A stretch of DNA of 64,000 nucleotides from CAZAMB01 sp964501365 (GTDB lineage Bacteria; Planctomycetota; Phycisphaerae; UBA1845), in assembly GCA_964501365.1 (NCBI GenBank), contig CAZCST010000038.1:1-64000 (forward strand), read 5' to 3'. Shown here one piece after another: positions 55,945 to 64,000 of the stretch. Both the position numbers and the translations under genes were made by a program. The notes under the pieces are model-generated. The model ran no database searches. It had not been told where the DNA came from and worked only from the letters and a program-made list of their open reading frames with translations. The stretch's first letter is position 1. Each line of letters opens with the position of its first letter.

Positions 55945-57498
55945 GTGGAAGAAGGAAAGCCGACAGAGCAGACCGTCGAGTCGCAGACACGTGAGGGGGA
56001 AACCCGCCCACTCGATGGTGCTCGAGGTTCGGATGGTTCGACCCCCCTTCGGGCTCCCTTCTCGGTCGCCCTCAGCCCACCCTTGGCAAGGGGGGAGGCT
56101 GAGCAGCACACAACTCTTGAGTGCCTCGAATCGAAATTTGCGGCCGAGCCGGTGAGGGCGAAGCCGATTGTGCCACTGCTGGATTATCAGCGTGAGGACG
56201 TGGAGTCGGCGGATCGGTACCGGTGGAACTGCTGGGCGCGGCAGACGGGCAAGAGCTTTACCAAGTCACTTCGACGCATCTTGCGGGGCTTGAAGCGAAG
56301 GCGGAATCAAATCTTCCTATCGGCGGGGATGCGGCAGAGCCGCGAGCTGATGGAAAAGGCGCGGCAGCACTGTCAGGCAATGAAGATCGTGTGTGATTTC
56401 CACGACAGCCCCATCTTCGCCGACCTCTCCATCAAGCAGATGGAAATCCGGCTTCCGCGCGGAGTTCGCATCATCGCCCTGCCCGCGAATCCGGAGACGG
56501 CGCGGGGGTATACCGGCGACGTATTTCTCGACGAATTCGCCATGCACAGCCACGACCGCGAAATCTGGGCGGCGATATTTCCGACTTTGCTGCGGGGCGG
56601 CGGCGAGCTGGACGTGGCCTCTACGCCGAAGGGACGCTCGAACTTGTTTTATGAACTTCGCAGCAATCCGCTGTTTGCGAAGAGTTTTCTCACGCTGCCG
56701 GGAGCGATCGCGCGAGGGCTGGATGCGGACGCCGGATTGATGCGGGCGGCCATCGGCGATGAGGAACTGTATCGTCAGGAATTCTTGTGTGAATTTCTTG
56801 ATGAAGCCACGGCATTTCTGACCTATGAGCAAATTACGGCGTGCAGCGATCCCACGTTGGTCGCACATACGGCAGTCGGGCCATTGGCCTGCGACGAACG
56901 AGAACTTTTTGTGGGAGTCGATGTCGGGCGAGTCCGCGATCTCACAGTCATCTGGGTATTGGCCAAAGCGAACTACCCTCACCCTGACTCTCTCCCTGAG
57001 AGGGAGAAGGGAAATGGAAAGTCGCCTTTTCTTACGGTCGCATTGATTGAGCTGACCAATCAGACGTTTCGGACACAGTTCGAGGTTTTGCATGAGTTGC
57101 TCAACATGCGGCAGGTACGGCGGTGCTGCATCGATGCCGGTGGGATCGGGATGCAACTGGCGGAGCAACTGGTCGAGCGATTTGGAACTCATCGCGTTGA
57201 ACCCATCAATTTTACTGCGGCGTTGAAGTCGCAGCTTGCGGGAGCGCTGCGCGTCGCCGTGGAAAATCGGCGCATCGTCATTCCGGCTGATGACCGCATT
57301 CGTAACGACTGGCACAGTGTGGAGCGCACGGTGACGGAGTCGGGACTCTTTCGACTATCCGCGCCACGGCGTGGCGGGAGCCACGCGGACCGATTCTGGG
57401 CGTCGGCGCTGGCCTTGCACGCATCGGAAAATTCCGTGGGGCCTATCGAACACTTTCATGCGAAGCCCATGCAATTCGCGCGAAAGGGAATCTGGTAA
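55945..57498 (+). CDS. Phage terminase large subunit (Mu gp28-like)
   Basis: The 517-residue protein packages phage DNA. Walker A RYRWNCWARQTGKSFTKSLR lies near residue 97, Walker B GDVFLDEFAMHSHDRE near 191, and the nuclease region FVGVDVGRVRDLTVIW near 323 with RVEPINFTAALK later. Two palindromic elements are read in frame: one in the N-terminal 60 residues (second-type element, 56043-56098) and one near residue 345 (56974-57012). The GTG start is tentative. The DUF935 portal gene follows after 162 bp of repeats. No small terminase subunit is seen upstream. Confidence 0.9.
   Translation: MEEGKPTEQTVESQTREGETRPLDGARGSDGSTPLRAPFSVALSPPLARGEAEQHTTLECLESKFAAEPVRAKPIVPLLDYQREDVESADRYRWNCWARQTGKSFTKSLRRILRGLKRRRNQIFLSAGMRQSRELMEKARQHCQAMKIVCDFHDSPIFADLSIKQMEIRLPRGVRIIALPANPETARGYTGDVFLDEFAMHSHDREIWAAIFPTLLRGGGELDVASTPKGRSNLFYELRSNPLFAKSFLTLPGAIARGLDADAGLMRAAIGDEELYRQEFLCEFLDEATAFLTYEQITACSDPTLVAHTAVGPLACDERELFVGVDVGRVRDLTVIWVLAKANYPHPDSLPEREKGNGKSPFLTVALIELTNQTFRTQFEVLHELLNMRQVRRCCIDAGGIGMQLAEQLVERFGTHRVEPINFTAALKSQLAGALRVAVENRRIVIPADDRIRNDWHSVERTVTESGLFRLSAPRRGGSHADRFWASALALHASENSVGPIEHFHAKPMQFARKGIW
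56043..56098. repeat. GC-rich element of a second type, copy B (inside terminase gene)
   Basis: Near-identical to 53781-53835. It lies in the unconserved N-terminal part of the terminase gene. Confidence 0.85.
56974..57012. repeat. Palindromic GC-rich element, copy 4 (inside terminase gene)
   Basis: CCCTCACCCTGACTCTCTCC then CTGAGAGGGAGAAGGG; same family as 46914-46953. In frame in the terminase nuclease domain region. Confidence 0.85.
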
Positions 57499-57538
57499 GG
57501 AATTGTGAATGCGGAATGGGGAATGCTGAATTGAGAAC

Positions 57539-57607
57539 GTCATCCTGAGCGCAGCGAAGGATCTCTTCTCCAGGCAAGTGAGATTCTTCGCTTCGCTCAG
57601 AATGACA
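57539..57607. repeat. Interspersed inverted repeat
   Basis: GTCATCCTGAGCGCAGCGAA pairs with TTCGCTTCGCTCAGAATGAC across about 30 bases. This is a widespread intergenic repeat type in several bacterial phyla. It lies between terminase and portal genes. Confidence 0.75.
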
Positions 57608-57660
57608 ACCCTTCTTCAGAATGAGAACCATTCTCTGACATTCAGGCGAACGGAGGAATC

Positions 57661-58803
57661 ATGCAACTGTTACGACAACTCGTGAACTCACTGCGGCGTC
57701 AACATCAACCCAAGCCCGGTCGCGTCGTCGTGCCGAGGGCGGAGGATTCGGTGCGCGATTATCCGGGGGCGGGGCTGACGCCGTCGCGTCTGAGCGGGAT
57801 CCTGCGCGAGGCCGACGACGGTTCGCTCGACACGGCGATGCAACTCTTTGAAGAGATGGAAGAGAAAGACGCGCACCTGTACTGCGTGGCGAACACGCGG
57901 CGGCTGGCGCTGACGGGGCTGCCATGGGAAGTGGTCAGCGCGACGAAGGGGCTGAGCGGAGTGGATCGGGCGGCTGCTGATGAAGCCGCTCATTATTGCA
58001 GCGATGTGCTGCATAATTTGGATGGATTCGAGGAGGCGCTGCAGCATTTGTCGCTGGCCGTGGGGCGAAATATCGCCATCAGTGAGATCGTGTGGGATGT
58101 GGTCGCGGGAGAATTAAGGCCGGTCGCACTGCCGCCCGTGGATTTCACGCGAATTGTCTTCGATGCGCTGGACCGGCCTCGGATTCTCACGGCCGATGAG
58201 CCGCGCGACGGAATTGAAATTGCGCCGCACAAGTTCATCGTGCATACGCCACACAGCGTTTCGGGTCATCCACAGCGCGGCGGGCTGTTGCGGGTCACGG
58301 CGATGGTTTACCTGGCGAAGAATCTGTCGCTCAAGGATTGGATGATCTATGCGGAGATTTTCGGCATGCCGGTTCGCGTGGCGCGATATGAACCGGCGGC
58401 CACGGCGGAGGAAAAGCGCGAATTGCTCAACATGCTTGAATCGCTGGGGAGCAATGCCGTGGGGCTTTTCAGTCGCGCAGTGGAATTGCAAGTGATCGAT
58501 GCCAATCGCGGAGCGGCGGGCGCGCCGTATGAGCGGCTGATCGATTTTCTGAATCGGGAGATGAGCAAGGCCTGGCTGGGGCAGACGCTGACGACGGATA
58601 TTGTGGGGCAGAGTGGGTCGATCGCAGCGTCGCAGGTTCACAATGAGGTTCGCAAGGAGATTCTGGCCGATGATATGCGGAAAGAAGCTCGCACGATTCG
58701 GCGCGATCTCCTGGGTCCGTTGACGCGCCTTCGTTTCGGTGAAGGCGTGCCGATTCCACACTTCGTCCGACAAACCCTCAATTCAAGCACGTCTTCACCC
58801 TGA
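57661..58803 (+). CDS. Mu-like portal protein (DUF935, gp29-like)
   Basis: Portal proteins form the ring through which DNA enters the capsid. The 380-residue protein has GLTPSRLSGILREADDGSLD, AMQLFEEMEEKDAHLYCVAN and RRLALTGLPWEVV, then LSLKDWMIYAEIFGMPVRVA, typical of DUF935. It is shorter than Mu gp29 (about 510 residues). The next Mu genes gpF and gpG are missing. AACGGAGGAATC lies before the ATG. Confidence 0.9.
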   Translation: MQLLRQLVNSLRRQHQPKPGRVVVPRAEDSVRDYPGAGLTPSRLSGILREADDGSLDTAMQLFEEMEEKDAHLYCVANTRRLALTGLPWEVVSATKGLSGVDRAAADEAAHYCSDVLHNLDGFEEALQHLSLAVGRNIAISEIVWDVVAGELRPVALPPVDFTRIVFDALDRPRILTADEPRDGIEIAPHKFIVHTPHSVSGHPQRGGLLRVTAMVYLAKNLSLKDWMIYAEIFGMPVRVARYEPAATAEEKRELLNMLESLGSNAVGLFSRAVELQVIDANRGAAGAPYERLIDFLNREMSKAWLGQTLTTDIVGQSGSIAASQVHNEVRKEILADDMRKEARTIRRDLLGPLTRLRFGEGVPIPHFVRQTLNSSTSSP

Positions 58804-58875
58804 TTTGTCTTGCAACTGAATTTGCGCGCGCCGGTCATGTTCTGTGAGTGTGAAGGAAAGAAAGGAAAGACTTTG

Positions 58876-59805
58876 ATGACATCCAAAACCATCCATGGAA
58901 ATGCGACAGAAATGCAAGCACTGGGCTCTGCGGTGCTGAGCGGTCAACCGGTTCCGGGGCGCGTCGTGATTGCACCGTGGGGACAGGTCGAGAGCGAAAA
59001 GGGTGTGTTCTTCGTCGATGACGAATCGGCGGAACTGGTCGTGCGGGCATTTGCGGAGCATGGAACCGACCTGCCCATTGACTACGAGCACCAGACACTG
59101 GGTGGGGAATTTGCATCGCCGGATGGGCGGGCGCCGGCGGCGGGCTGGATCAAGTCTTTGGCGGCCGAGCCGGGAGTGGGAATTGTCGGGCAAATCGAGT
59201 GGACGGATCAAGCGCGGGAGATGCTTGCGGCGCGAGAATACCGGTATCTGTCGCCGGTGGCGCTGATTCGCAAGAGCGATCGCAAGCTGGTGGGGATTCA
59301 TTCCGCGGCGCTGACCAACAAGCCTGCGATTGTGGCCATGGAAGCAATCGTCAATCGAACCGAAGTGTTGGGGAGCAGCACGGTCGAGGAAGAAAGCTTC
59401 CTGTGTCAATTGCGATCGGAGCTGCAGCTCGGCGAAGAAACCGGAATGTGTGAGGTGCTGGCATCGGCCCATCAACGCTTGCGGGAGTTGCGTCGCACTG
59501 CGCGGGCGCAGATGTGCAAAGAGCGGATCGTGGAGGCGATGCGGGCCGGAAAACTCACGGTCGGACAGAGGGCCTGGGCGGAGGCGCTGATTGCGAAGGA
59601 CGAAGCGCTTTTTGAAGCGTGGTATTCGTCAGCGCCGGTTGTTGTGCGACCGGGATCGATTGCCGGGCCGGTTGTGAATGACGTTGAACGCAAAAGGGGC
59701 GGGGCTGCGACGCGAGCGCGGGCGGAATATCGGGCGAATCGGTCGTTGTCGGCGCTGACGAGTGAAGAGGCGTACGTGGCGGACGCAATGAGGATTGTCG
59801 CATGA
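58876..59805 (+). CDS. Mu-like prophage protease (gpI-like)
   Basis: The 309-residue protein has the Mu I pattern: VPGRVVIAPWGQVESEKGVF, ELVVRAFAEHGTDLPIDYEH, APAAGWIKSLAAEPGVGIVG, YRYLSPVALIRKSDRKLVGI and HSAALTNKPAIVAMEAI. This is a scaffold/protease acting in head assembly. The ATG at 58876 is chosen because GAAAGAAAGGAAAG precedes it. It lies 72 bp after the portal gene. Confidence 0.9.
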   Translation: MTSKTIHGNATEMQALGSAVLSGQPVPGRVVIAPWGQVESEKGVFFVDDESAELVVRAFAEHGTDLPIDYEHQTLGGEFASPDGRAPAAGWIKSLAAEPGVGIVGQIEWTDQAREMLAAREYRYLSPVALIRKSDRKLVGIHSAALTNKPAIVAMEAIVNRTEVLGSSTVEEESFLCQLRSELQLGEETGMCEVLASAHQRLRELRRTARAQMCKERIVEAMRAGKLTVGQRAWAEALIAKDEALFEAWYSSAPVVVRPGSIAGPVVNDVERKRGGAATRARAEYRANRSLSALTSEEAYVADAMRIVA

Positions 59806-59862
59806 CGATTTTCGATTGTCGATTTTTGGGGTGAGCATGTCTTTCGAAGGGGTGAATCTGAA

Positions 59863-60627
59863 ATGGCACTGACAAAGAACAGAGACGTTGATCACTATGT
59901 GGATCAGGAATTGCGTACGCTTGGCGTTGGCGCGGCCAAGTACATTTTCAAGGGGGCGCTTCTGGGGGTGAGCAGCTCCGGATATGCGCAGCCGCTGGTT
60001 GCGGGGGACAGATTTGCGGGCATTGCGTATGAGCAGAGCGACAACAGCGACGGCGCGAACGGTGCTGTGTCAGTGCGCGTGTACACGGAAGGAGATTTTG
60101 GGTTTCCGCTCTCCGGCGCGACGGTGGCGCATGTCGGCCGTCCGGTGTTCGCGTCGGCGGATGACACGCTGACTTTCACCGGCGCGGGCAACTCGTATGT
60201 CGGTACGGTGCAGGAAGTTCCGGCATCGGGCGAAATCATTCTGCGCATCGACCCGCAGCGAGCGCGGATCAAGACGGTGACGCACGCCGTCGAGGACCTT
60301 GGGGCCGGCGCGGATATTGCGGCGCGGGCGATTCACAGCTTTGAGTCTGCCGGCTGGATCGTCTCGGCGCGGGTGGTGAATCAGGGAACTGCGTCGGGGG
60401 GCATCGACAACAGCAATACCTGCGTGGTGGCGCTGGTCACCGACGCGGGGACGGTGGTATCTGCCACGTTCAATGCCACAAACACATTTCCGGGAACCAA
60501 TGCGAAGAAAGACCTGGGATCGCTTTCCAATACTTTGGCGACGGCGGGGTACGTGATGACGCTGGCGGTCACGAACGGCGCGACGGCGAATCCTGGGCCG
60601 TTTCTCGTGGAAGTGGACTACGTCTAA
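59863..60627 (+). CDS. DUF2190-family capsid decoration protein
   Basis: The 254-residue protein opens with a DUF2190-type domain (AKYIFKGALLGVSSSGYAQP, GDRFAGIAYEQSDNSDGA, VRVYTEGDFGFPLSGAT). The second half (after about residue 130) is a separate beta-rich region with Thr/Ala-rich strands. DUF2190 proteins coat phage capsids. It lies between gpI and gpT-like genes as in Mu-type heads. Confidence 0.8.
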   Translation: MALTKNRDVDHYVDQELRTLGVGAAKYIFKGALLGVSSSGYAQPLVAGDRFAGIAYEQSDNSDGANGAVSVRVYTEGDFGFPLSGATVAHVGRPVFASADDTLTFTGAGNSYVGTVQEVPASGEIILRIDPQRARIKTVTHAVEDLGAGADIAARAIHSFESAGWIVSARVVNQGTASGGIDNSNTCVVALVTDAGTVVSATFNATNTFPGTNAKKDLGSLSNTLATAGYVMTLAVTNGATANPGPFLVEVDYV

Positions 60628-60630
60628 ACG

Positions 60631-60743
60631 GATATGGCGATATGGCGAAGTGGTAATATGGTGATATGGCCGACACCTGTTAGGCACATCGCCCAATCGC
60701 CACATCACGACATCACCACATAAACCGGCGGGCTGAGCCCGCC
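60631..60743. repeat. Tandem ATATGGCG units and GGCGGGC hairpin
   Basis: Runs of GATATGGC-type units, then CACATCGCCCAATCGCCACA and a GGCGGGCTGAGCCCGCC palindrome (60727-60743). A related block lies at about 49170-49205. Lies between decoration and capsid genes. Confidence 0.65.
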
Positions 60744-60760
60744 CTACATAGGAGATAAAC

Positions 60761-61684
60761 ATGGCTGTCATCAATACAGGACTTCTTACCAAAGGATTGC
60801 GGAGTGAGTTTTTCAGCCGGTTCGAATCGGCCACAACCTACTTTCAGGATCTGGCCACTCGCATTCCATCGAACAGCGACAGCGAGACGTACAAGTGGCT
60901 GGGCTCGCTGCCGAGGATGCGTGAGTGGGGTACGGGGCGCGTGGCGCGCGGAGTCGGTGCGGAATCGTACAGCGTGGAGAACCTGAAATACGAGTCGACG
61001 CTGGAAGTCGATCGCGACGAGATTGCGGACGACAAGACAGGACAGATTCGCATTCGCGTTGGGGAACTGGCCGCCCGGGCGGCGACGCACAAGGACTATT
61101 TGATTGCACAACTGCTACTCAATGGCGAGACGACCGGCTTCAACAGCTATGACGGCGTTTCGTTCTTCAACGATACGCACGTGTCGGGAGCGTCCGGTTC
61201 GCAGGACAACCTGCTCACCAGCGACGCGACGACTCCGGGCGATCCGACGGTGGCCGAGTTCAAGACGGGATTGAAGAGCGCGATCGCAGCACTGCTGGGA
61301 TTCAAAGACGACCAGGGCGAGCCGATGGCGATTACGGCCACGGGGCTGGTGTGCGTGGTTCCCACGACGATGTACTTGACGGCGCTGGAGGCGGTGAGCG
61401 CGGCGTTGCTGGCGAGCACAAGCAATGTGTTGCAGGGAGCGGCGCGAGTGATTGCGTTTCCATGGCTGACGGACGCGAGCAAGTGGTATCTGCTGAAGAC
61501 GGACGGAATCGTGCGGCCATTCATCTTTCAGGATCGCGAGCCGGTGGAGTTCACGGCGCTGACTGAGGAAAGCGATGAAGGCTTCCGCCGCGAGAAGTTT
61601 CTGTACGGCGTGCGTGCGCGGTATCGGCTGGCGTATGGATACTGGCAATACGCGGTGCGGATGGATTTCACCACGCCAATTTAG
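60761..61684 (+). CDS. Mu-like major capsid protein (gpT-like)
   Basis: The 307-residue protein has VINTGLLTKGLRSEFFSRFE at the N-terminus, then WLGSLPRMREWGTGRVARGV, YESTLEVDRDEIADDKTGQI and AARAATHKDYLIAQLLLNGE, the gpT pattern. Length matches Mu gpT (about 305). It is HK97-fold by family. AGGAGATAAAC precedes the ATG. Confidence 0.92.
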   Translation: MAVINTGLLTKGLRSEFFSRFESATTYFQDLATRIPSNSDSETYKWLGSLPRMREWGTGRVARGVGAESYSVENLKYESTLEVDRDEIADDKTGQIRIRVGELAARAATHKDYLIAQLLLNGETTGFNSYDGVSFFNDTHVSGASGSQDNLLTSDATTPGDPTVAEFKTGLKSAIAALLGFKDDQGEPMAITATGLVCVVPTTMYLTALEAVSAALLASTSNVLQGAARVIAFPWLTDASKWYLLKTDGIVRPFIFQDREPVEFTALTEESDEGFRREKFLYGVRARYRLAYGYWQYAVRMDFTTPI

Positions 61685-61700
61685 AAATAGGGTGACGATT

Positions 61701-61831
61701 TTCACCGCAGAGGCGCAGAGGACGCGGAGTTGCTACAACCAAACATTTTGTAGTTTACTCCTCAAGCATTGCAAGCAATGGATGACAAATCGGCCTGAGT
61801 ATCTCTGCGAACTCAGCGTCTCTGCGGTGAA
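61701..61831. repeat. Interspersed inverted repeat (CGCAGAGGCGCAG type)
   Basis: TTCACCGCAGAGGCGCAGAG (61701-61720) is mirrored by CAGCGTCTCTGCGGTGAA (61814-61831). The type is known as an intergenic repeat in several bacterial genomes. Lies between capsid and gp36-like genes. Confidence 0.75.
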
Positions 61832-61851
61832 CCCAACATTCGGAGAACATC

Positions 61852-62286
61852 ATGGCTTACATCACCAACAGTGATATTCAGACGCGGCTGGGAAATGCGA
61901 CGTACGTGCAGCTCGCGGACGATAACGGCGCCGGCGCGGCTGACACGGCCGTCGTGGACGAAGCGCGCGTCGCCGCGGAAGGCGAGTTGGACAGCTACCT
62001 GGCGGTGCGGCACTCGGTGCCAGTGGATGTCACTGCACATCCGGAACTGGCCGGGGTGTTGAAGAGCGCTGCGCTGGACCTGGCGGAGTACCGGCTGCGA
62101 CTCAGGAGGCCGCCGGTATCCGAGGATGCGCGGCGACGCCGGGATCAGACGATCGAATGGCTGCGGCTGATTGGAACCGGCACGATCGCGCTTCCTTCGA
62201 TCACTGTGCCGGCGGGAAAGGGAACGGTGGCGCGGGTGAGCGGGGCGACGAGAGTGCTCAGCCGGACGGAGTTGGAAACACACTGA
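61852..62286 (+). CDS. Mu-like gp36 family (DUF1320) protein
   Basis: The 144-residue protein has AYITNSDIQTRLGNATYVQL, AAEGELDSYLAVRHSVPVDV and LAEYRLRLRRPPVSEDARRR, the DUF1320/gp36 pattern of head-completion proteins. Length equals Mu gp36. It lies after the capsid gene as in Mu. Confidence 0.88.
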   Translation: MAYITNSDIQTRLGNATYVQLADDNGAGAADTAVVDEARVAAEGELDSYLAVRHSVPVDVTAHPELAGVLKSAALDLAEYRLRLRRPPVSEDARRRRDQTIEWLRLIGTGTIALPSITVPAGKGTVARVSGATRVLSRTELETH

Positions 62287-62325
62287 TTTGGTAATTTGGT
62301 AACGTGGTCATTGATTGGATTTGCA

Positions 62326-62808
62326 ATGCCAACTCCGGATCGTACGACAATCAGAGCTGCGGTTGACGAACTCGTAAGCAAGCTGCGGAGCAATCTTGTG
62401 GCCGACCCACCGACGGCCAGCAAACCCTTTCGCAGAATCGAGGCCGGCACGGGCGAAGTGGAGCATTTTCCCCGTCCATTCCTTACGGTGCGGGCCGTGC
62501 GAGCAAGGGCGGCAACGGTGGTTGATGATGACAAGGTCGTCGAACTTGCCGTGGAAATGCGAATCGTGGCCGACATCGTGGGGAATGATCCGTACACAGC
62601 AGTGTATGACCAGATGGGCGCGGTGGAGGACTATCTCGATTCCATCCGCGACACGGAAATACTTGATGGCGCGGCCGGGTTCGACGAGCGCACGTGGGCG
62701 CTGGAAACATCAAAGGCGTCGGGCGGCGCGCGGGTTTCCGTTGCCACGGCACAACAAACGCTGGTGGTGAAAGTGCAACGGGGGTTCAATCGAGCGCCCG
62801 CGCCGTGA
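62326..62808 (+). CDS. Phage structural protein, gp37-like, 160 aa
   Basis: The 160-residue protein has TTIRAAVDELVSKLRSNLVA and AVYDQMGAVEDYLDSIRDTE, then VVKVQRGFNRAPAP. Position after gp36 and the pattern suggest a gp37-type head-tail protein, but the family is not certain. The ATG at 62326 is chosen over a TTG at 62296. Confidence 0.6.
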   Translation: MPTPDRTTIRAAVDELVSKLRSNLVADPPTASKPFRRIEAGTGEVEHFPRPFLTVRAVRARAATVVDDDKVVELAVEMRIVADIVGNDPYTAVYDQMGAVEDYLDSIRDTEILDGAAGFDERTWALETSKASGGARVSVATAQQTLVVKVQRGFNRAPAP

Positions 62809-62892
62809 TTTTTGTCACTGCTCCGTGAGCAATGAAGGAAGGCAAAGGCCACTGCTGACACAGTAGTGGCACGTGAGCAACAGGATGTGAAC

Positions 62893-63333
62893 ATGATTTC
62901 CATTCTTGCGACGAGAGGGGCTTCGACGAAATTGCGATCATCGCCGTTTACGGAAACGGTCATTGAGGGCGTTCACAGTGTCGTGTATCGACCGGGGGTC
63001 GAGCCGATTCCGTTTGCCGGCGACGCACCCGCTGAGCCGCTTGGCGTTTATGGCCGGGGAGTGCAGCGGCTTTCGGGAGTTCTGTTTTCCTACAGCGGAT
63101 CGGCGGCCGAAACGCTGCTGGGAATCACGTCGGGAATCGACTTGATCGTGCGATACCGGGCCAATGGGCAGAAGCGCAAGCGGACGCTGTCGGATGTCAT
63201 CTTCGTCGGAGATGCGACGGTGACTGTGCCGGCGATGAACTCAGGGTTGGCCACGCTGGTCGGAGTTCCATTTCGCGTGCAGATTCCGCTGGGGGAGACG
63301 CTGGCCGGACATGTGACGGATGCGAGTGACTAA
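62893..63333 (+). CDS. Hypothetical phage protein, 146 aa
   Basis: Not recognised. The protein is beta-rich (VIEGVHSVVYRPGVEPIPFA, AETLLGITSGIDLIVRYRAN, VTVPAMNSGLATLVGVPFRV) and could be a tail or neck component. It lies downstream of the gp37-like gene on the same strand. The ATG at 62893 is chosen over an upstream GTG at 62866. Confidence 0.6.
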   Translation: MISILATRGASTKLRSSPFTETVIEGVHSVVYRPGVEPIPFAGDAPAEPLGVYGRGVQRLSGVLFSYSGSAAETLLGITSGIDLIVRYRANGQKRKRTLSDVIFVGDATVTVPAMNSGLATLVGVPFRVQIPLGETLAGHVTDASD

Positions 63334-63339
63334 TTCGGA

Positions 63340-63390
63340 TTTCGGAATGGTGAATGCTGAATTCCATTGATTCTTGCATTCAGCATTTCC
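63340..63390. repeat. Interspersed inverted repeat (GAATGCTGAATT type)
   Basis: GAATGCTGAATT and its mirror ATTCAGCATTTC flank about 17 bases. A related GGGGAATGCTGAATT lies near 57519. Lies between two phage genes. Confidence 0.65.
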
Positions 63391-63409
63391 AATTGAAGAG
63401 GACGGCGAT

Positions 63410-63853
63410 ATGCCACGAGACTCAACCATTGTCGGCGCGGCGGAAGCGGTGCTGGCCGAGCAGAACTCGGAGTTGAATGCGACGCGGGCGCGGCAACTGC
63501 TCGCCGTCGGTGCGAAGGCGGCCACCGGGACCGGCCATATTGACGCCACGTTTTCGCTCGACGTGCGGTTCCGGCTGGTGTTCGTGCGGTGCCATTTCAC
63601 GGGGGCAACCGGATTGATGCCGCTGGCGCTGAGCCTGGATTCCAACAGAGGCAGTGCCCACGACGCGGTGTTGTTCACGGTAACCAAGGCGGGAGTCGGG
63701 CGCGACGTGAATTTGCGCATCGGGTCGGAGGAGAGCCTGGACCCGTCGTCGTGGACGTTTCAGCCGGGCGATGCGGTTCGCGTGCAATGGACCAATCCGA
63801 GCGTGGGGAGTGTCACGTGGGGATTGGAAGTGGGGCTGGCGATGGCGTCGTAA
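63410..63853 (+). CDS. Hypothetical phage protein, 147 aa
   Basis: Not recognised. The N-terminal half is helical (STIVGAAEAVLAEQNSELNA). The second half has VRFRLVFVRCHFTGATGLMP, NLRIGSEESLDPSSWTFQPG and VTWGLEVGLAMAS, probably a beta domain. GAAGAGGA precedes the ATG at 63410. An upstream in-frame ATG at 63374 is inside the repeat and less likely. Confidence 0.6.
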   Translation: MPRDSTIVGAAEAVLAEQNSELNATRARQLLAVGAKAATGTGHIDATFSLDVRFRLVFVRCHFTGATGLMPLALSLDSNRGSAHDAVLFTVTKAGVGRDVNLRIGSEESLDPSSWTFQPGDAVRVQWTNPSVGSVTWGLEVGLAMAS

Positions 63854-63899
63854 CGCCAATTCAAAATTCGAAGTTCAAAGTTCGAAAAAAGGGGCAAGC

Positions 63900-64000
63900 A
63901 TGCCGCTGACAGACACATCGGACAGCATGGTTCCGCAGAACACGGCCGTCGCGAGGATTCTTTACATCGAGAGTCCCACGGCGGGGGATTCGTTTCCCAT
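63900..64000 (+). CDS. Phage-module protein, N-terminal fragment (runs off window)
   Basis: The frame starts ATG at 63900 after AAAAAAGGGGCAAGC and reads MPLTDTSDSMVPQNTAVARI onward to the window end with no stop. Too short to assign. It continues the phage gene order. Confidence 0.5.
   Translation, partial: MPLTDTSDSMVPQNTAVARILYIESPTAGDSFP

Noticed and set aside
56317..57315. Minus-strand frame opposite the terminase gene
   Set aside because: Arg/Gln/Pro-rich shadow with no family pattern; the terminase motifs are on the plus strand.

Overview
The window looks like a chromosomal stretch of a planctomycete, probably Phycisphaerae-like. The evidence is secreted right-handed beta-helix proteins with dockerin-like tails, a PEP-CTERM protein, an FG-GAP protein with IPDECE-type repeats ending in an IPTASTWG (IPTL-CTERM type) anchor, an N-terminally anchored YfbK-like VWA protein next to an ECF sigma factor, two RetSat/CRTISO-like oxidoreductases beside FabI/FabZ genes, and many short GC-rich interspersed repeats. 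No taxonomic marker gene such as 16S rRNA is present, so this is inference.

Layout. 0-0.6 kb: the end of an IS5-family element that cuts off the N-terminus of an HD-GYP gene. 0.9-5.6 kb: two divergent secreted beta-helix proteins sharing a palindromic intergenic region and flanked by an 18-bp direct repeat. 6-9.5 kb: small unknown genes, a truncated imuA relic beside an SRAP (YedK/HMCES) gene, a LuxR-type HTH protein and a PEP-CTERM protein. 9.5-11.3 kb: a P4-type integrase with an AlpA-like regulator, arm-like repeats and a tRNA-Ser-like relic.

12-30 kb: an integrated mobilizable element. On the minus strand it carries an IS110 transposase, a large nitrilase-superfamily protein, a frameshifted ArdC antirestriction protein and an orphan DNA methyltransferase. 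On the plus strand is a mobilization operon: MobF relaxase/helicase, HEAT-repeat protein with a LysR-like HTH tail, ParB, VirD4-type coupling ATPase and several small proteins. It ends with an excisionase-like gene and a tyrosine recombinase whose reading frame runs into a tRNA-Ser(CGA) gene, the likely attachment site. No mating-pore (VirB-type) genes were seen, so it would need a helper.

30-55.5 kb: housekeeping or accessory chromosome. It holds a LolA-like lipoprotein-sorting protein, a threonine-dehydrogenase-like epimerase, two CNNM/CorC membrane proteins, a tight five-gene operon (two RetSat-like oxidoreductases, FabZ-like, FabI, phosphopantetheinyl transferase), NPCBM and LysM proteins, an NRAMP metal transporter behind DtxR/MntR-like sites and divergent from a truncated outer-membrane protein, a universal stress protein, DUF1428, DUF4198, VWA protein plus ECF sigma factor, rhomboid protease, the FG-GAP protein and an MsbA-like ABC exporter.

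55.9-64 kb: a Mu-like head module in Mu order (terminase large subunit, DUF935 portal, gpI protease, DUF2190 decoration protein, gpT capsid, gp36, then smaller proteins), running off the window. No early phage genes precede it. Chromosomal repeat families sit inside and between its genes, suggesting a long-resident or domesticated module. The most striking genome-wide signal is a family of palindromic GC-rich elements inserted in frame inside at least three protein genes.
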